64,000 nucleotides of DNA, from assembly GCF_035497915.1 (NCBI RefSeq), contig NZ_DATJCS010000017.1:1-64000 (forward strand). The letters run 5' to 3'. The position numbers and the translations under genes are program-made. This document shows, in pieces, positions 10,271 through 18,876 of this stretch; position 1 is the first letter of the stretch, and each line of letters opens with the position of its first letter. Source of the DNA: Serpens sp035497915 (GTDB taxonomy: Bacteria; Pseudomonadota; Gammaproteobacteria; Pseudomonadales; Pseudomonadaceae). Under the pieces are notes generated by a model, which was not told the DNA's origin, made no database searches, and was given only the letters and a program-made list of their open reading frames with translations.

Positions 10271-10654
10271 GATCAAACGCTCTTGGCTCAAGGGGGCTTC
10301 AGCGCGGCACTCAATCGCATGCCGCTGGTGATGCGAAAGAGCATGACCCACGACCAAGGCCGGGAGATGGCGCGGCACGCAAACTGACGCAGGATGGGGG
10401 TGGCGATTTATTTCTGCGATCCGCACAGCCCTTGGCAGAGCGGCAGCAACGAGAACATCAATGGACTGAGTCAGTACCTGCCCAAGAACACGGACCTGTC
10501 GGTACACAGCCAGGAGGAACTGGATGCCATTGCCCTGCAATTGAGCATGCGCCCCCGCAAGCGCTTCGACTACAAGTGCCCGATCGAAGTCATGAGCGAG
10601 GTCGTGCAGAAAGCGATCGCTATGCGGCATGATGCTCCGGCTTCAATTCAATGA
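10271..10654 (+). pseudogene. IS30-family transposase, C-terminal remnant
   Basis: The plus-strand frame from 10271 reads SMTHDQGREMARHA, hits a TGA at 10385-10387, then continues in the same frame as MGVAIYFCDPHSPWQSGSNE and later LSVHSQEELDAIA and RPRKRFDY. These are the catalytic-core and C-terminal blocks of IS30 transposases (the DDE Glu lies in the SNEN segment). Compared with the usual ARHAELTQ...TGV wording, one base is missing before the AACTGACGCAG stretch and the frame is restored just after it. The N-terminal half is absent. A GTTGCACTCAGTTTCTGCAT stretch after the stop looks like a terminal repeat. It is non-functional and read against the surrounding operon. Confidence 0.85.
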
Positions 10655-10785
10655 CTGTGTTGCACTCAGTTTCTGCATCCGCCCCTCTTCCTTCAAAAAT
10701 CTTCAAAATAAGATAGTCCACGTTAAGAAAACGGATGTTAACAGCCCAGGCCACCTGAAAGCCGTATCGGCCTCTAGCTATTCGC
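10655..10785. mobile_element. Probable right end of the IS30 remnant plus AT-rich spacer
   Basis: Directly after the transposase stop, the segment from about 10660 to 10685 (TGTTGCACTCAGTTTCTGCA and a few bases more) resembles the terminal repeats of IS30-type elements. The remaining 100 bases up to the pseI stop are AT-rich with no recognisable gene. The left end of the element is missing; the gap 10129-10270 shows no clear second repeat. Confidence 0.45.
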
Positions 10786-11859
10786 TTATAAATTTACCGA
10801 CGAATCCACTATGACATCACTTATCACTGCGGTTTCTCTGTAGACATCTCGAGAAACTTTCTTACCCAAAATAATGCTTTTGTATTTTGGCGCCAAGCCA
10901 AAACCCGGCCGTACGCTACGTATCGAATCCTCTGTAATTACGTCGCCAGCCTTTAAATCTTTAACAAAGTATAATGAGCGGCGGAATTTTGCATTTCCCT
11001 GCTCACTGGATTTTCGTCCGTAGTCCACTTTACCAAGAGCCGCCCATGCTATCTTGCTGTCACGACAAAGCATTGCTAACTCGGCAGGTTCAAGCGAGAA
11101 GCTATCGTCTGGGCCGCCGCCACTGCGATCAAGCGTGAAATGTTTTTCGATGATCGAGGAGCCCAGTACAACGCTGGCGATGGCCGTGGTGTTGTCCAAG
11201 GTGTGGTCGGAAAGTCCCGTAACCAACCCGAAGCGCTGCATCATATCGGGGATTGTGCGCAGATTGTAATCCTCCGCCGGAGCCGGGTATCCACTAACGC
11301 AATGGAGAATCGCCAGCTCCTTGCAACCGCCTTCACGTGCGGCGTCGATGGCTTCCTGGATTTCCTCGGCGTCCGCCATTCCAGTCGAGATAATCATTGG
11401 CTTGCCAGTGCTGGCTACATACTTGATCAATGGCAGGTCGACGGCCTCGAAGGAGGCAATCTTGTAGGCAGGCGCATTGAGATCTTCCAGCAGATCGACG
11501 GCCGTATTGTCGAAGGGCGAGCTGAAAATCGTGATTTCGTGCTTGCGGGCATGCTCGAATAGCGGCTTGTGCCACTCCCAGGGCATGTGAGCTTCTTTAT
11601 AGAGTTGATAGAGGGTCTTTCCGTCCCACAGACCGCCGTGGATCTGAAACTCTTCAGAGTCGCAGTTAAGCGTGATCGTATCCGCCGTGTACGTCTGCAA
11701 CTTGATCGCATCGGCACCAGCTTTCTTGGCTTCCTCGATAATCTTCAGCGCAGTTTCCAAACGGCCGTTATGGTTGGCGGAGAGTTCGGCAATGATATAG
11801 GGAGGCATATCGGCTGCAATTCTGCGGCCCGCGATGCTGATGCTCGGAATTTTGTGCAT
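10786..11859 (-). CDS. pseI: Pseudaminic acid synthase
   Basis: This 357-residue NeuB-family enzyme condenses phosphoenolpyruvate with 2,4-diacetamido-2,4,6-trideoxy-L-altrose to give pseudaminic acid. The TIM-barrel blocks IIAELSANHNG, AIKLQTYTAD and GLSDHT are clear, and a C-terminal SAF (antifreeze-like) domain follows (DLKAGDVITEDSIRSVRPG). I chose ATG 11859, 11 bases after the pseH stop; upstream ATGs at 11889 and 11913 would overlap pseH. It is the last pse gene. The 3' third (10786 to about 11100) is AT-rich and the rest GC-rich, so a recombination junction probably lies within the gene. An IS30 remnant follows. Confidence 0.92.
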   Translation of the reverse strand: MHKIPSISIAGRRIAADMPPYIIAELSANHNGRLETALKIIEEAKKAGADAIKLQTYTADTITLNCDSEEFQIHGGLWDGKTLYQLYKEAHMPWEWHKPLFEHARKHEITIFSSPFDNTAVDLLEDLNAPAYKIASFEAVDLPLIKYVASTGKPMIISTGMADAEEIQEAIDAAREGGCKELAILHCVSGYPAPAEDYNLRTIPDMMQRFGLVTGLSDHTLDNTTAIASVVLGSSIIEKHFTLDRSGGGPDDSFSLEPAELAMLCRDSKIAWAALGKVDYGRKSSEQGNAKFRRSLYFVKDLKAGDVITEDSIRSVRPGFGLAPKYKSIILGKKVSRDVYRETAVISDVIVDSSVNL

Positions 11860-11870
11860 GGAGTTCGTTC

Positions 11871-12389
11871 TCAATGGTTCTTTTGCCATTCGCTGGCAAG
11901 CAGGCCGAAGCACACCACATCGTGATAATGCTGGCCGTCGAAATGTTGCTGCCGCAGGATGCCTTCCTGCGTGAATCCCAGACTCAAATGAAACTGAATC
12001 GACTTTTCGTTATAGCCAAGTGCCTGACCGCAGAGCTTATGAAGGCCAGCACCCTGGAAGGCATACTGTAATGCGGCTTGCCCAAGTTGTCGCCCCGTCC
12101 CTTTTGGTGCGTCTGGTGCTGCGTAGAAGCCCCAGTCCGCTATCCCGCCCGTGGCTATCTGATGGATATTTATGAAGCCTAGGGGAGCGGCGTCGTTCTC
12201 AAAGATCAACAAGTGCCGACTGCGGTCCTGTGTGGCTCGCTCGAACCAACGGCTATGCTCTTCCAGTGTAATTTCGTGCTGGGTGTACATATAACGTCGG
12301 ACTTCGGGATGATTGCGCCAAGCCAATACCCTTTCGAGATCAGAGACGACCATCGGGCGTACCGACTGGTGGGTGGTGGATAGGGTCAC
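11871..12389 (-). CDS. pseH: UDP-4-amino-4,6-dideoxy-N-acetyl-beta-L-altrosamine N-acetyltransferase
   Basis: This GNAT-family acetyltransferase of 172 residues acetylates the 4-amino group of the altrosamine intermediate using acetyl-CoA, between the PseC and PseG steps. LAWRNHPEVRRYMYT near the N-terminus and the acetyl-CoA-binding segment (GTGRQLGQAAL, then NEKSIQFHLSLGFTQEG) are family hallmarks. I chose GTG 12389: it lies one base after the pseG stop and has GGAG seven bases upstream. An in-frame ATG at 12434 would sit deep in pseG with no ribosome binding site. It is tightly packed between pseG and pseI. Confidence 0.9.
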   Translation of the reverse strand: MTLSTTHQSVRPMVVSDLERVLAWRNHPEVRRYMYTQHEITLEEHSRWFERATQDRSRHLLIFENDAAPLGFINIHQIATGGIADWGFYAAPDAPKGTGRQLGQAALQYAFQGAGLHKLCGQALGYNEKSIQFHLSLGFTQEGILRQQHFDGQHYHDVVCFGLLASEWQKNH

Positions 12390-12390
12390 G

Positions 12391-13494
12391 TCAGAACTCC
12401 AGATGCTGGATAACAGTATCGATACCCTTTCCATCGACGATATCGCAAGCGGACTGGCTCATGGTTTTTAGCAGCATTGGAGATTCAATCAATGGAATGA
12501 GCCGACTGAGTAGATGGCGGGCAATGCTCTGTGTTGACTCAATAACCTGCGCAGCGCCCGCCTGCTCAAGACCTTGGGCAACCTGGTGCTGGTTATCGGC
12601 TAGCACAACCATGATCGTTGGCAGGCCAAGACAGCAGCGCTCCCAGGAAGTAGCCCCCGCCGCCCCTATCGCCAAGTCACTGTCAGCCATGAGTTGCGCC
12701 ATGTCTCTGACGCCAACCTTTACCTGCGTTGGCCATGGCATGTTCTGAGCCAACCGCTCCACCTCATTCAGCCAGGGCGCGGTTGCGCCCATCACCACGG
12801 AGATTCGGCAATCCACCGGGAGCGCGCATGAACGCAGTGCTTCGAGCACCTGGCCGGTGGCGTTGTCCTTGTCGACACCGCCCATGGTGATCAGCAACTG
12901 GCGCAGTTGCGGTTCGGCACGGCGCTGCAGGCTATAGGGGCGCAGCGCGGCGAATTCCGGGCGTAGCAAGGCGTACTGCGAGCCGCACAGCAGGCGGCAA
13001 CTGGCCGGGACCCAGGCGCGATAATCGTCAGTCTTGCGGGAATAGGTCTGATCCAGCAGCAGGTCGCTTTCGTGCGGCCTGTCAGCCAGATCGTCGATGA
13101 CCATTAGCCGCCGGTAATACGGTTTGAGGGCTCGCTCCCAGCGGGCATCCAGCGCGTAGTGGTCCATGATCAGCCAATCCGGCTGCAGCTCGGCAAGGAT
13201 GGCCGCGCAGGCTTCGGCGTCCTGTGCCTGGGTGACACCCAGCCAGTGGCTATGCGCAACCGATTGCGCCGGGTCCGCACGCAGGTCCGCTTCGATGCCT
13301 GCGGGCGATTCCGGCAGGGCATGGACGATGTAGCCTCGGCTGCGGACGAACTCGATCAGGTTGCCTGGGTGTGCGCGGCTGATGAACTGGCAGTTCGCCC
13401 CGCGCGCAACAAGTGCATCGGCCAGGGTCAGGCAGCGCATCACATGGCCGGTACCGATCTGCAAGGAGGCATCGGCGCGGAAAACGACGTTCAT
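12391..13494 (-). CDS. pseG: UDP-2,4-diacetamido-2,4,6-trideoxy-beta-L-altropyranose hydrolase
   Basis: This 367-residue GT-B-fold hydrolase releases UDP from the UDP-linked diacetamido sugar, the fourth step of the pseudaminic pathway. The N-terminal MNVVFRADASLQIGTGHVMR contains Gly-rich residues and His17, which corresponds to the catalytic base known in Campylobacter PseG. GAAGATSWERCCLGLP in the C-terminal half matches the nucleotide-binding region of MurG-like folds. ATG 13494 was chosen; the frame is open to 13653 but that region lies in pseF. It starts two bases after the pseF stop. Confidence 0.92.
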   Translation of the reverse strand: MNVVFRADASLQIGTGHVMRCLTLADALVARGANCQFISRAHPGNLIEFVRSRGYIVHALPESPAGIEADLRADPAQSVAHSHWLGVTQAQDAEACAAILAELQPDWLIMDHYALDARWERALKPYYRRLMVIDDLADRPHESDLLLDQTYSRKTDDYRAWVPASCRLLCGSQYALLRPEFAALRPYSLQRRAEPQLRQLLITMGGVDKDNATGQVLEALRSCALPVDCRISVVMGATAPWLNEVERLAQNMPWPTQVKVGVRDMAQLMADSDLAIGAAGATSWERCCLGLPTIMVVLADNQHQVAQGLEQAGAAQVIESTQSIARHLLSRLIPLIESPMLLKTMSQSACDIVDGKGIDTVIQHLEF

Positions 13495-13496
13495 TC

Positions 13497-14189
13497 TTAG
13501 CCCTGCGCCTGCATGGCTTTGAACAACCATTCGGCTCGCACCCAGTCTTCCGGCGTGTCGATGTCCTGGACCCGATGGCGCGGCAGCATCACCGGCAGCG
13601 ACGCTGGACTGAAGATCATCTTGCCCTGCAGCCAGGCATCGGCACGGCCCCAATAGAACTGGCCGGCATCGTGATAAGCCTCTTCAAGATCTTGCGAGCG
13701 GGTGCTGAAATGTTCGGGGTTGAACATTTCCACTCTGCCCTCAGGCGTGAGGCGAATGGCACGCTGGATGGGGAAGGCATAGCTGGTGACCGAGAACGCG
13801 TAATCGCCCCCGCTACCCTGCAGGATCTCCAGCCCGCGTTGCAGATCTTCGGCGCGAATGAAGGGCGCAGTGGCATACAGGCAGCAGGCCTGTTCCACGA
13901 CACGACCTTCGCTATTGATCATCTCGATGGCATGCCGGATCACCGGAATGGTTCCAGTATGGTCATCGGACAGCTCGAGCGGCCGCATGAACGGAACCTC
14001 GGCGCCGTACTGGCGAGCCACCTCGGCAATCTCCTCATCGTCCGTCGAGACGATGACACGGTCGAAGCAGCCGCTATCCAGGGCTGCTTCGATGGACCAG
14101 GCGATCATCGGCTTGCCGCAGAACGGTTTGATGTTCTTGCGGGGTATCCGCTTGCTGCCGCCCCGGGCCGGGATGATCGCCAGTTTCAT
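13497..14189 (-). CDS. pseF: Pseudaminic acid cytidylyltransferase
   Basis: This 230-residue enzyme activates pseudaminic acid with CTP to CMP-Pse, the donor used by transferases. The CMP-sugar synthetase signature IPARGGSKRIPRKN is at the N-terminus, with KPMIAWSIEAA after it. The length is typical for PseF. It overlaps the pseC stop by four bases (ATGA at 14186-14189). In gene order it precedes PseG, H and I although it acts last in the pathway, a common arrangement in pse clusters. Confidence 0.93.
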   Translation of the reverse strand: MKLAIIPARGGSKRIPRKNIKPFCGKPMIAWSIEAALDSGCFDRVIVSTDDEEIAEVARQYGAEVPFMRPLELSDDHTGTIPVIRHAIEMINSEGRVVEQACCLYATAPFIRAEDLQRGLEILQGSGGDYAFSVTSYAFPIQRAIRLTPEGRVEMFNPEHFSTRSQDLEEAYHDAGQFYWGRADAWLQGKMIFSPASLPVMLPRHRVQDIDTPEDWVRAEWLFKAMQAQG

Positions 14190-15346
14190 GCTGCTACTGC
14201 CTTGCGCACGGCTGCCACGACTGCATCCTGCTGCGCCTCGGTCATGGTCTGGAACATCGGCAGACTGATGGCTTCGGTGTAGTAGCGTTCGGCTTCGGGG
14301 TAGTCACCCTGACGGAAGCCCATGCGCTGGTAATACGGCTGGGTGTGCACCGGGATGTAGTGCAGGTTCACGCCGATACCCTGCTCGCGCAGGGCTTCGA
14401 ACACCTGGCGATGGGTTCTGGTGATCTTGTCCAGTTGCAGGCGAATGACATACAGGTGCAGACCGGAGTAGCTGTCCGGATGCTGCCAGGGGGTGGTGAC
14501 CGGCAGATCGGCGAGCAGGTCGTCATAGCGGCTGGCCAACTGGTGACGACGCGCCACGAACGCGTCCAGGCGCTCCATCTGGCTGTTGCCGAGGGCGGCC
14601 TGCAGTTCGGTCATCCGGTAGTTGAAGCCCAGATCGATCTGCTGGTAGTACCAGGGGCCATCGGCCTCGTGGGTCATCTGCGCCGGGTCACGGGTAATGC
14701 CGTGACTGCGCAGCAGCGCCATCTTGTTCGCCAACTCGGCATCGTTGGTCAGCGCCATACCGCCTTCGGCGGTGGTGATGATCTTGACGGGGTGGAAACT
14801 GAAGACGGTGATGTCGCTGTAGCGGCAGTTGCCGATGAACTCGCCTCGGTACTTGCCGCCGATGGCATGGGAGGCGTCTTCAATGATCCTGAAGTCGTAG
14901 CGTTGTGCCAGAGCATGGATGGCCTGCATATCGCACGGCTGGCCACACAAGTGCACCGCCACTACCACCTTGGGCAGTTTGCCCTCCCGCTCGGCCTGCT
15001 CCAGCTTGCGTGCCAAAGCTTGCGGGCAGAGGTTATAGGTGCGCGGGTCGATATCAACGAAATCGACTGCGGCGCCACAATACAGCCCGCAGTTGGCCGA
15101 GGCCACGAAGGTGATCGGCGTGGTCCACAGACGGTCGCCGGGGCCAAGCCCCAGCGCCAGGCAGGCAATGTGCAGCGCCGAGGTGGCGCTGTTCACTGCC
15201 AGCGCATGGCTGGCGCCCACATGTTGGGCCACGCACTGTTCGAAGCGCGGCACCTGCGGACCCTGGGTGAGGAAATCGGATTTCAGTACATCCAGCACCG
15301 CATCGATATCGGCCTGGCTGATGTCCTGGCGACCGTAGGGGATCAT
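14186..15346 (-). CDS. pseC: UDP-4-amino-4,6-dideoxy-N-acetyl-beta-L-altrosamine transaminase
   Basis: This 386-residue PLP-dependent DegT/DnrJ-type aminotransferase uses glutamate to aminate C4 of the PseB product. The PLP-binding lysine is Lys188 in SFHPVKIITTAEGG. The upstream EDASHAIGG and the N-terminal AVNSATSALHIA segments are also typical. It follows pseB after four bases and overlaps pseF. The combination of PseB and PseC with PseF-I identifies the pathway as pseudaminic rather than legionaminic or bacillosamine. Confidence 0.94.
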   Translation of the reverse strand: MIPYGRQDISQADIDAVLDVLKSDFLTQGPQVPRFEQCVAQHVGASHALAVNSATSALHIACLALGLGPGDRLWTTPITFVASANCGLYCGAAVDFVDIDPRTYNLCPQALARKLEQAEREGKLPKVVVAVHLCGQPCDMQAIHALAQRYDFRIIEDASHAIGGKYRGEFIGNCRYSDITVFSFHPVKIITTAEGGMALTNDAELANKMALLRSHGITRDPAQMTHEADGPWYYQQIDLGFNYRMTELQAALGNSQMERLDAFVARRHQLASRYDDLLADLPVTTPWQHPDSYSGLHLYVIRLQLDKITRTHRQVFEALREQGIGVNLHYIPVHTQPYYQRMGFRQGDYPEAERYYTEAISLPMFQTMTEAQQDAVVAAVRKAVAA

Positions 15347-15350
15347 GACT

Positions 15351-16349
15351 TCAGATGCTCCCGATCTTTTCGCGGTTGGCGTCGATCCAGGCTTGCAGCT
15401 GGGCGTCGCTCATCCATTCGGTGTTGTTGTCGCTGGCGTAGACGAAACCTTCCGGAACCTTGGTGCCGTCCTTGATGCGCTTCTCGCAGACGCCCCAGTT
15501 GTGGATGGTGGGCAGGATCTTGAAGTGTTCCGGGTACTCGTAGGTGTAGTAGGAGTCCTCGGCGCTGATCATCTGCTCGTGCAGTTTCTCGCCGGGGCGA
15601 ATGCCGACGATCTCCTGGCGGGCATCCGGAGCCACCACGCGGGCGAGGTCGGTCACCTTCATGGAGGGGATCTTCTTGACGTAGATCTCGCCACCCACCA
15701 TGTCCTGGAAGGCGTGCCAGACCAGTTCCACGCCCTCTTCCAGGGAGATCATGAAACGGGTCATGCGCTCGTCGGTGATGGGCAGCACGCCCTTGTCCTT
15801 GATGGACATGAAGAACGGGATGACCGAACCACGCGAGCCCATCACGTTGCCGTAGCGCACCACCGAGAAGCGGGTGCCGTGTTCGCCGGAATAGGAATTG
15901 CCGGCCACGAACAGCTTGTCGGAGGTCAGCTTGGTGGCGCCGTACAGGTTGATCGGGCTGCTGGCCTTGTCGGTGGACAGGGCGACGACGCCTTTCACCT
16001 TCTTGTCGATGCAGGCATCGATCAGGTTCATGGCGCCCATCACGTTGGTCTTGACGCACTCGAAGGGGTTGTATTCAGCGGTCGGCACAATCTTGGTGGC
16101 GGCGGCATGGACGACATAGTCGACGCCATCCAGGGCGCGGTACAGGCGATCTTTGTCACGCACGTCGCCAATGAAGAAGCGCACGCGCTTGTCGCCCTGG
16201 AACTTCTTGGCCATGTCCCACTGCTTCATCTCGTCACGCGAGAAGATGATGATCTTCTTCGGGTTGTACTTGGCCAGGGTCATCGGCACGAAGGTATTGC
16301 CGAAGGAGCCAGTGCCGCCGGTGACGAGGATGGTTGAATTTTCGAACAT
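15351..16349 (-). CDS. pseB: UDP-N-acetylglucosamine 4,6-dehydratase (inverting)
   Basis: This 332-residue short-chain dehydrogenase-type enzyme carries out 4,6-dehydration and C5 inversion of UDP-GlcNAc, the committed step to pseudaminic acid. GGTGSFGNTF (11-20) binds NADP. The PseB-type triad is visible: Asp127 and Lys128 in STDKAS, and Tyr136/Lys140 in NLYGATK. The length is that of soluble PseB/FlaA1, without the membrane domain of PglF-like enzymes. It is the first pse gene, 24 bases after the wzx stop. Confidence 0.95.
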   Translation of the reverse strand: MFENSTILVTGGTGSFGNTFVPMTLAKYNPKKIIIFSRDEMKQWDMAKKFQGDKRVRFFIGDVRDKDRLYRALDGVDYVVHAAATKIVPTAEYNPFECVKTNVMGAMNLIDACIDKKVKGVVALSTDKASSPINLYGATKLTSDKLFVAGNSYSGEHGTRFSVVRYGNVMGSRGSVIPFFMSIKDKGVLPITDERMTRFMISLEEGVELVWHAFQDMVGGEIYVKKIPSMKVTDLARVVAPDARQEIVGIRPGEKLHEQMISAEDSYYTYEYPEHFKILPTIHNWGVCEKRIKDGTKVPEGFVYASDNNTEWMSDAQLQAWIDANREKIGSI

Positions 16350-16373
16350 GCGAGAAATACCTTTTTCTGAAGA

Positions 16374-17627
16374 TCAACGTTCAAGCTGAGGTGAGTAGTA
16401 CTGCGCGGGGGTCAGCCTGAAGAAGGCGTACGACTTCCAGAGCGCGATGGAAACAAATGCCAGGCAAAGGCCGAGCGGAACGGCAAGCTGCGGCCAGGTC
16501 TGCGAAAACAGCCAGGTGGCTGCAACGAAGACGACCAGGCTGGCGATATGACTTTGAATGATCGGCCGATCGCGATTCTGAGCGTACAGGCCATAGTGGG
16601 GAACCATGCCCAGCGCATACAGGAAGGTCCCCAGAAGAACCCAGGGAAACATCGCCTTCTGCTCGAGATAGAGCGGCTTGCCCAGCCAGTGCAACAGGGG
16701 GTCGATCAGCAGCAGGGCCATGCCCGCAAAGACACAGGACAGCACCAGCGTATGCACCAGCAAACGCTTCAACTCCTGTCGGAACTCAGCGGAACTGGCC
16801 TGCTGGAACGCAGTGATCAGTTTCGGATAGCTGAAGGCGAAAACGCCTGCATCCAGAAAGGACAGCATGGCGTTGGCAATTCCCATGAACAGCACATAGG
16901 CGCCCAGCACTTCAAGCCCGGCCAGCGCGTCCAGCCAGTACCGGTCCAGCGTGTACAAGGCGCGTACCGCCAGGGTAGCCACCAGCAACGGGGCGGCTAC
17001 CTTTATGCCCTGGCGAATCCAGCGCCAATCTACCTTGCTTCGCCAGCCGGAAAGGCCCAGGCGACTCAGCCGCCACACCGCCAGCAATACCGCCAGCAGC
17101 CCGCCGAGCGTCCAGGCAGCCAGTATCGTTTGCAGAGTCCGCAATTCGGGCTGGATGAACATCAGCAGCACCACCGCGACCGCCCAGGCTCCTGAGCGCA
17201 GGAACAGCACCACGCTGGCCATCAGTTGATCCGATATCGCGATCAGCAACCGCATGAGTTCCTGGTTGAGGTGCTCCAGCACCAGCAGCACGAAGAACCA
17301 GAAGGCCAGATACCAGGGCAGCGTTCCCGCCACGAAAATCAGCAACAGCAGCGGAATGAACAGGGCGTAAAGCACCAGGGTGAGGGCCCCCTGGCTTTTC
17401 AGCAGCCCGCCCCACTCGTTGCGCTCGCGCTTGAGGATTTCCCGGGTCGAGTAGGTGTAGAAATCCAACCCCAGCAGGTACAGCGCGTAACCGATCGTCG
17501 CGACGAGCAAGCCATACAGTCCCAGCTCCGCCGGCTCGAGGAATCTCGCCAGGAAGAAGATCAGCAGGAACTTGCTGCCCAGGGTCATGCCCCGCAGCGC
17601 AATGTTGAGCAGGCGATGCGGGATCAT
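16374..17627 (-). CDS. wzx: Polysaccharide flippase (Wzx-like)
   Basis: This 417-residue integral membrane protein has about twelve hydrophobic segments and N-terminal wording (GSKFLLIFFLARFLEPAELG) typical of the polysaccharide-synthesis/MATE-like MOP flippases. It would move undecaprenyl-linked repeat units to the periplasmic face. The gene is GC-rich, in contrast with wzy further down the same operon, so the two may have different histories. It lies between ugd and pseB, all in the same direction. Sequence conservation in this family is low; the call rests on topology and context. Confidence 0.78.
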   Translation of the reverse strand: MIPHRLLNIALRGMTLGSKFLLIFFLARFLEPAELGLYGLLVATIGYALYLLGLDFYTYSTREILKRERNEWGGLLKSQGALTLVLYALFIPLLLLIFVAGTLPWYLAFWFFVLLVLEHLNQELMRLLIAISDQLMASVVLFLRSGAWAVAVVLLMFIQPELRTLQTILAAWTLGGLLAVLLAVWRLSRLGLSGWRSKVDWRWIRQGIKVAAPLLVATLAVRALYTLDRYWLDALAGLEVLGAYVLFMGIANAMLSFLDAGVFAFSYPKLITAFQQASSAEFRQELKRLLVHTLVLSCVFAGMALLLIDPLLHWLGKPLYLEQKAMFPWVLLGTFLYALGMVPHYGLYAQNRDRPIIQSHIASLVVFVAATWLFSQTWPQLAVPLGLCLAFVSIALWKSYAFFRLTPAQYYSPQLER

Positions 17628-17663
17628 GCGTCGGTCAGTTGGTGTTTGGCCTTGGATATCATC

Positions 17664-18830
17664 CTAATCCCTGCCGAACAGGTCGCGGGTGTAGATCTTT
17701 TCCGGCACATCCTGCAAGGCGTCGGCCTGGCGGTTGGCGATGATGACGTCGCTGATGCGCTTGAACTCATCCAGGTCGCGGATGACTCGCGAGTTGTAGA
17801 AGCTGTCGTCTTCCAACACGGGCTCGTAGATCACCACTTCCACGCCCTTGGCCTTGATGCGCTTCATCACGCCCTGAATGGCCGAGGCGCGGAAGTTGTC
17901 GGAGCCGGACTTCATCACCAGGCGGTAGATGCCCACCACCTTCGGGTTGCGCTTGAGGATAGACTCGGCGATGAAGTCCTTGCGTGTGGTGTTGGCGTCG
18001 ACGATGGCGCGGATCAGGGTGCTGGGCACATCGGCGTAATTGGCCAGCAGTTGCTTGGTGTCCTTGGGCAGGCAGTAGCCGCCGTAACCGAAGCTGGGGT
18101 TGTTGTAGTGCGTGCCGATGCGCGGGTCGAGGCCGACGCCCTCGATGATCTGCCGGGTGTCCAGGCCATGGGTTTCGGCGTAGGTGTCCAGCTCGTTGAA
18201 ATAGGCCACGCGCATGGCCAGATAGGTGTTGGCGAACAGCTTGATGGCTTCGGCTTCGGTGCTGTCGGTATACAGGGTGGGGATGTCTTGCTTGACGGCA
18301 CCCTGCTGTAGCAGGCGGGCGAAGGTCTCGGCCCGCTCGGAGCGCTCGCCGACGATGATGCGCGAAGGGTGGAGGTTGTCGTACAGCGCGCGGCCTTCAC
18401 GCAGGAATTCCGGCGAGAAAAGGATGTTTTGGGTGTGGTATTTCTCGCGCACGCTCTGGGTATAGCCGACCGGCACGGTGGATTTGATCACCATGACCGC
18501 GCTCGGATTGATCGCCAGCACGTCCTCGATCACCGACTCGACGCTGCGGGTGTTGAAGAAGTTGGTCTGCGGGTCGTAGTCGGTCGGCGTGGCGATGATG
18601 ACGAACTGCGCGTCGCGGTAGGCCTCGTGCTTGTCGAGGGTGGCGCGCAGATCCAGGTTCTTTTCAGCGAGGTAGCGCTCGATCTCGCTGTCTTCGATGG
18701 GCGACATGCGGTCGTTGATCAGGTCGACCTTGGCCTGAACGACATCCAGGGCGATGACCTTGTTGTGCTGCGCCAGGAGAACGGCATTGGAAAGACCGAC
18801 GTAGCCGGTTCCGGCGATGGTGATGTTCAT
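17664..18830 (-). CDS. ugd: UDP-glucose 6-dehydrogenase
   Basis: This 388-residue NAD-dependent enzyme oxidises UDP-glucose to UDP-glucuronate. GTGYVGLSN (7-15) is the NAD fold, IATPTDYDP follows, and the catalytic cysteine is in GYGGYCLPKDTKQL. The sequence and length are very close, from memory, to the enterobacterial Ugd type rather than the longer AlgD/TuaD type. As first gene of the operon it lies about 94 bases downstream of the ops element. No consumer of UDP-GlcA (epimerase, GlcA transferase) is evident in the window. One of the transferases may use it, or the product may feed other pathways. Confidence 0.93.
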   Translation of the reverse strand: MNITIAGTGYVGLSNAVLLAQHNKVIALDVVQAKVDLINDRMSPIEDSEIERYLAEKNLDLRATLDKHEAYRDAQFVIIATPTDYDPQTNFFNTRSVESVIEDVLAINPSAVMVIKSTVPVGYTQSVREKYHTQNILFSPEFLREGRALYDNLHPSRIIVGERSERAETFARLLQQGAVKQDIPTLYTDSTEAEAIKLFANTYLAMRVAYFNELDTYAETHGLDTRQIIEGVGLDPRIGTHYNNPSFGYGGYCLPKDTKQLLANYADVPSTLIRAIVDANTTRKDFIAESILKRNPKVVGIYRLVMKSGSDNFRASAIQGVMKRIKAKGVEVVIYEPVLEDDSFYNSRVIRDLDEFKRISDVIIANRQADALQDVPEKIYTRDLFGRD

Positions 18831-18876
18831 CTAAACGCTCTAGGGGTTTCATCCCACTGGGGATGTGTTGCCTTTG

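Noticed and set aside
14186..16349. Legionaminic acid or bacillosamine pathway instead of pseudaminic
   Set aside because: PseB-type soluble dehydratase, PseC, a PseG with His17 and a PseH follow the pse order, and there is no LegG/NeuC-type epimerase.
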